In this document: in pieces, positions 62,229 to 64,000 of the stretch
Position numbering within the stretch: position 1 is the stretch's first letter
How the letters are laid out: each line of letters begins with the position of its first letter
Assembly (NCBI GenBank): GCA_030654175.1
Contig: JAURXZ010000003.1
Span: forward strand, 1-64,000
DNA length: 64,000 nt
Source of the DNA: Bacteroidia bacterium
Lineage (GTDB): Bacteria; Bacteroidota; Bacteroidia; 2-12-FULL-35-15
Direction of reading: 5' to 3'
Made by a program: the position numbers and the translations under genes
The notes under the pieces: model-generated
What the model saw: only the letters and a program-made list of their open reading frames with translations
Told to the model about the DNA's origin: nothing
The model's database searches: none

Positions 62229-62912
62229 ATGCTTCTAAAGAAATTCATAAGACTTACCCTCGTATCATTATCAGGACTGATTTTGGCAATCGCCCTTTAT
62301 CTTATAATTGCTTTAATTTTATCACAAATACCTGTTAATTCAGATTTCAAGGAAATACCAAATGGAATTGAAATTTTTGTACAATCCAATGGGGTTCATA
62401 CCAATTTTATACTTCCAGCACAGTCAGAATATATAGATTGGACTCCACTCCTTCCCTATGATCAATTTGAAGAAGTTGATTCTTCTTTTAAATACATCTC
62501 ATTTGGCTGGGGCGATAAAGATTTTTACATGAATACTCCTACATGGGCCGATCTTACAGTTGCAACAGCGCTTAAAGCCCTCTTCTTTATGGGCACTGGG
62601 GCCATGCATATTAATTATATTCAAAACAAACCCGGCAAAAGTGATCTTTGTAAACGCTTAATGATCTCGAAAACCGAGTACCTGACATTAATTAATTATA
62701 TCAATGGTACTTTTAAAACAAATAATTCCGACAAATTTATCCCCATTAAGCATCCCGGTTACTCACAATACGACTGCTTCTACGAAGCAAACGGAACTTT
62801 CAGCTTTTTAAAAACATGCAACGTTTGGGTTGGAGAAGGATTAAAAAAAGCAGGTATAAAAACAAGTTTTTGGACTCCTTTTGATTTTTCAGTATTAAAT
62901 TCATTGGATTGA
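62229..62912 (+). CDS. DUF2459 / TIGR02117 family protein
   Basis: 227 residues. One N-terminal membrane segment, then the family features VQSNGVHTNFILPA, ISFGWGDKDFYMNTPTW and MGTGAMHINYIQ. C-terminal QYDCFYEANGTFSFLKTCNVWVGEGLKKAGI has a Cys-Asn pair that could be catalytic in an NlpC-like fold (inference). Function unknown. It lies 128 bp after DUF5683. Confidence 0.85.
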   Translation: MLLKKFIRLTLVSLSGLILAIALYLIIALILSQIPVNSDFKEIPNGIEIFVQSNGVHTNFILPAQSEYIDWTPLLPYDQFEEVDSSFKYISFGWGDKDFYMNTPTWADLTVATALKALFFMGTGAMHINYIQNKPGKSDLCKRLMISKTEYLTLINYINGTFKTNNSDKFIPIKHPGYSQYDCFYEANGTFSFLKTCNVWVGEGLKKAGIKTSFWTPFDFSVLNSLD

Positions 62913-62957
62913 GAGTCTGTTAAATTTTGTTCAAAACAGTTTCCTGCCGTCCCGGGA

Positions 62958-62994
62958 TTTCTCAACCGAGCCGGTCCCGAGCGAAGTCGAGAAA
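62958..62994. repeat. GC-rich inverted repeat (TTTCTCAAC / GTCGAGAAA)
   Basis: TTTCTC (62958-62963) pairs with GAGAAA (62989-62994), with CCGAGCCGGTCCCGAGCGAAG between, clearly richer in GC than the flanks. It resembles short interspersed palindromes of Bacteroidota intergenic regions (from memory). Confidence 0.5.
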
Positions 62995-63129
62995 GGTGCG
63001 TTAGCTTCATTAAACAATATTATTATTCTTTTATATAAAATTTAAACAGGTTCCCGGTTTATATAAATTATAAAAAATTGTATATTCGTAATGCGTATAG
63101 TTGAAGGAAATTTTATTCAAACACCCCAT

Positions 63130-64000
63130 ATGAAAGAAGAATTCCTGCATCATATCTGGAAATTTAGACTGTTTAATCAGTTGAATTTGCTATCTACTTC
63201 AGGAGAGACCATAGAAATTGTGAAAGTGGGGAATCATAATTTCGATGCCGGCCCCGACTTTTTTAACGCTCAACTAAAAATTGGAAACACCTTGTGGGCA
63301 GGCAATGTAGAGATCCATTTAAATGCCAGTGATTGGAAAAAACATTTACATCAACACGATAAGGCATACGATAACATCATATTACATATAGTATATAATG
63401 CCGATGAACCAATATACAGGGCTTCTGGCGAAACAATTCCAACGCTTGAATTAAAGGAGAAAATTGAAAAAAAAATAATTCAAAATTATTTGCTTTTAAA
63501 ATCTAATAGCGATTGGATCCCCTGCGAAAAACAGGTCGGTGCCGTTCCTCAACTAATTATTAACAACACTCTTGATAAATTGCTGTTAGAACGCCTGGAA
63601 CGCAAATCAAGATCAATCATTGATAGTTTAAACATTAATAACAATAACTGGGAAGAAACATTTTATCAACATCTGGCACGTAATTTCGGTTTTAAAACAA
63701 ACGCTGAACCTTTTGAATTGCTTGCCAAATCAATTCCTTCTCTATTTCTTGCAAAACATAAAAACAGTTTACTTCAGATTGAAGCAATGTTATTTGGTCA
63801 GGCAGGTTTATTGGATGAACATCTGGAAGATAAATATTTACAAGCTTTACAGAACGAATATGTTTTTTTAAAACAGAAATTAAAATTGCATTCAATTGAT
63901 GCCCACCTTTGGAAATTTTTACGTTTGCGACCGGTTAATTTTCCAACTATCCGTATTGCTCAATTTGCAAATTTGATTTTTAATTCAACACATTTATTTT
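63130..64000 (+). CDS. DUF2851 family protein (partial, runs off the window)
   Basis: The frame is open from 63091 to the end of the window (290 codons from 63130). I chose the ATG at 63130 because it gives MKEEFLHHIWKFRLFN, the usual DUF2851 start; the ATG at 63091 is in frame and possible. The family core VGNHNFDAGPDFFNAQLKIG, LWAGNVEIHLNASDW and HQHDKAYDNIILHIVY is visible, as is the helical C-terminal part. The GPDF.NA...AGNVEIH pattern suggests a nuclease-like fold (inference). Function unknown; the 3' end is missing. Confidence 0.85.
   Translation, partial: MKEEFLHHIWKFRLFNQLNLLSTSGETIEIVKVGNHNFDAGPDFFNAQLKIGNTLWAGNVEIHLNASDWKKHLHQHDKAYDNIILHIVYNADEPIYRASGETIPTLELKEKIEKKIIQNYLLLKSNSDWIPCEKQVGAVPQLIINNTLDKLLLERLERKSRSIIDSLNINNNNWEETFYQHLARNFGFKTNAEPFELLAKSIPSLFLAKHKNSLLQIEAMLFGQAGLLDEHLEDKYLQALQNEYVFLKQKLKLHSIDAHLWKFLRLRPVNFPTIRIAQFANLIFNSTHLF

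Overview
The window looks like a chromosomal segment of a member of the Bacteroidota. The evidence is the AT-rich, Shine-Dalgarno-poor gene starts, promoter elements of the TTTG / TAnnTTTG type, and family content typical of the phylum: two giant SprB-repeat adhesins with type IX secretion type B C-terminal domains, a PorE-like OmpA protein, SpoIIE-type membrane phosphatases with the Bacteroidota CDCTGHGVPGA motif, a GH3-family protein, DUF4295, DUF5683 and DUF2851 proteins, MnmD and an IntDOT-like recombinase. The rRNA fragment fits, but I cannot assign a genus.

Layout. 1-1626: the 5' end of a 16S rRNA gene on the minus strand, fed by four evenly spaced tandem promoters, then about 0.9 kb with no recognisable gene. 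1627-10890: topB, a PolX-like HhH/PHP protein, a SpoIIE phosphatase, ftsY, a small ribosomal operon (rpmB, rpmG, DUF4295) and a secreted TPR/PD40 protein. 11070-29653: two paralogous giant surface adhesins (3150 and 2324 residues) whose size difference is almost exactly 12 extra copies of one 69-residue repeat, preceded by a second membrane SpoIIE phosphatase. 29734-42659: housekeeping and envelope genes: a methyltransferase, a ZIP transporter, two divergently transcribed peroxiredoxins, an OmpH/Skp-like chaperone, a MazG-like protein, mnmD, a PorE-like protein, a TPR protein, an MFS transporter, a DUF885 lipoprotein and an M42 peptidase.

42852-48140 is the accessory island. A tyrosine recombinase with Ser in place of the first catalytic Arg is followed by two stand-alone Rhs-tip toxin cassettes facing each other. 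Each toxin has a tightly linked small membrane or lipoprotein gene that is a candidate immunity gene. The cassettes share an inverted, nearly identical 138-nt noncoding leader that is better conserved than the synonymous sites of the Rhs core behind it. Between them lie a 5'-truncated XRE regulator, small ORFs and several hairpins. This is the best candidate for an undescribed system: a recombinase-associated, leader-driven Rhs-tip cassette pair.

48348-64000 returns to core genes: GH3, a LysE exporter, an RsmI-like methylase, an LMW phosphatase, pyrF, a partial phenylacetate set (paaY, paaJ, paaI) interrupted by a four-helix-bundle gene, serC, a TlpA-like protein, an FMN reductase, a UPF0173 hydrolase, parA-parB-DUF5683, a DUF2459 protein and a partial DUF2851 gene at the edge. 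Many intergenic gaps hold degenerate arrays of 7-8 bp microrepeats, several arranged as inverted pairs.
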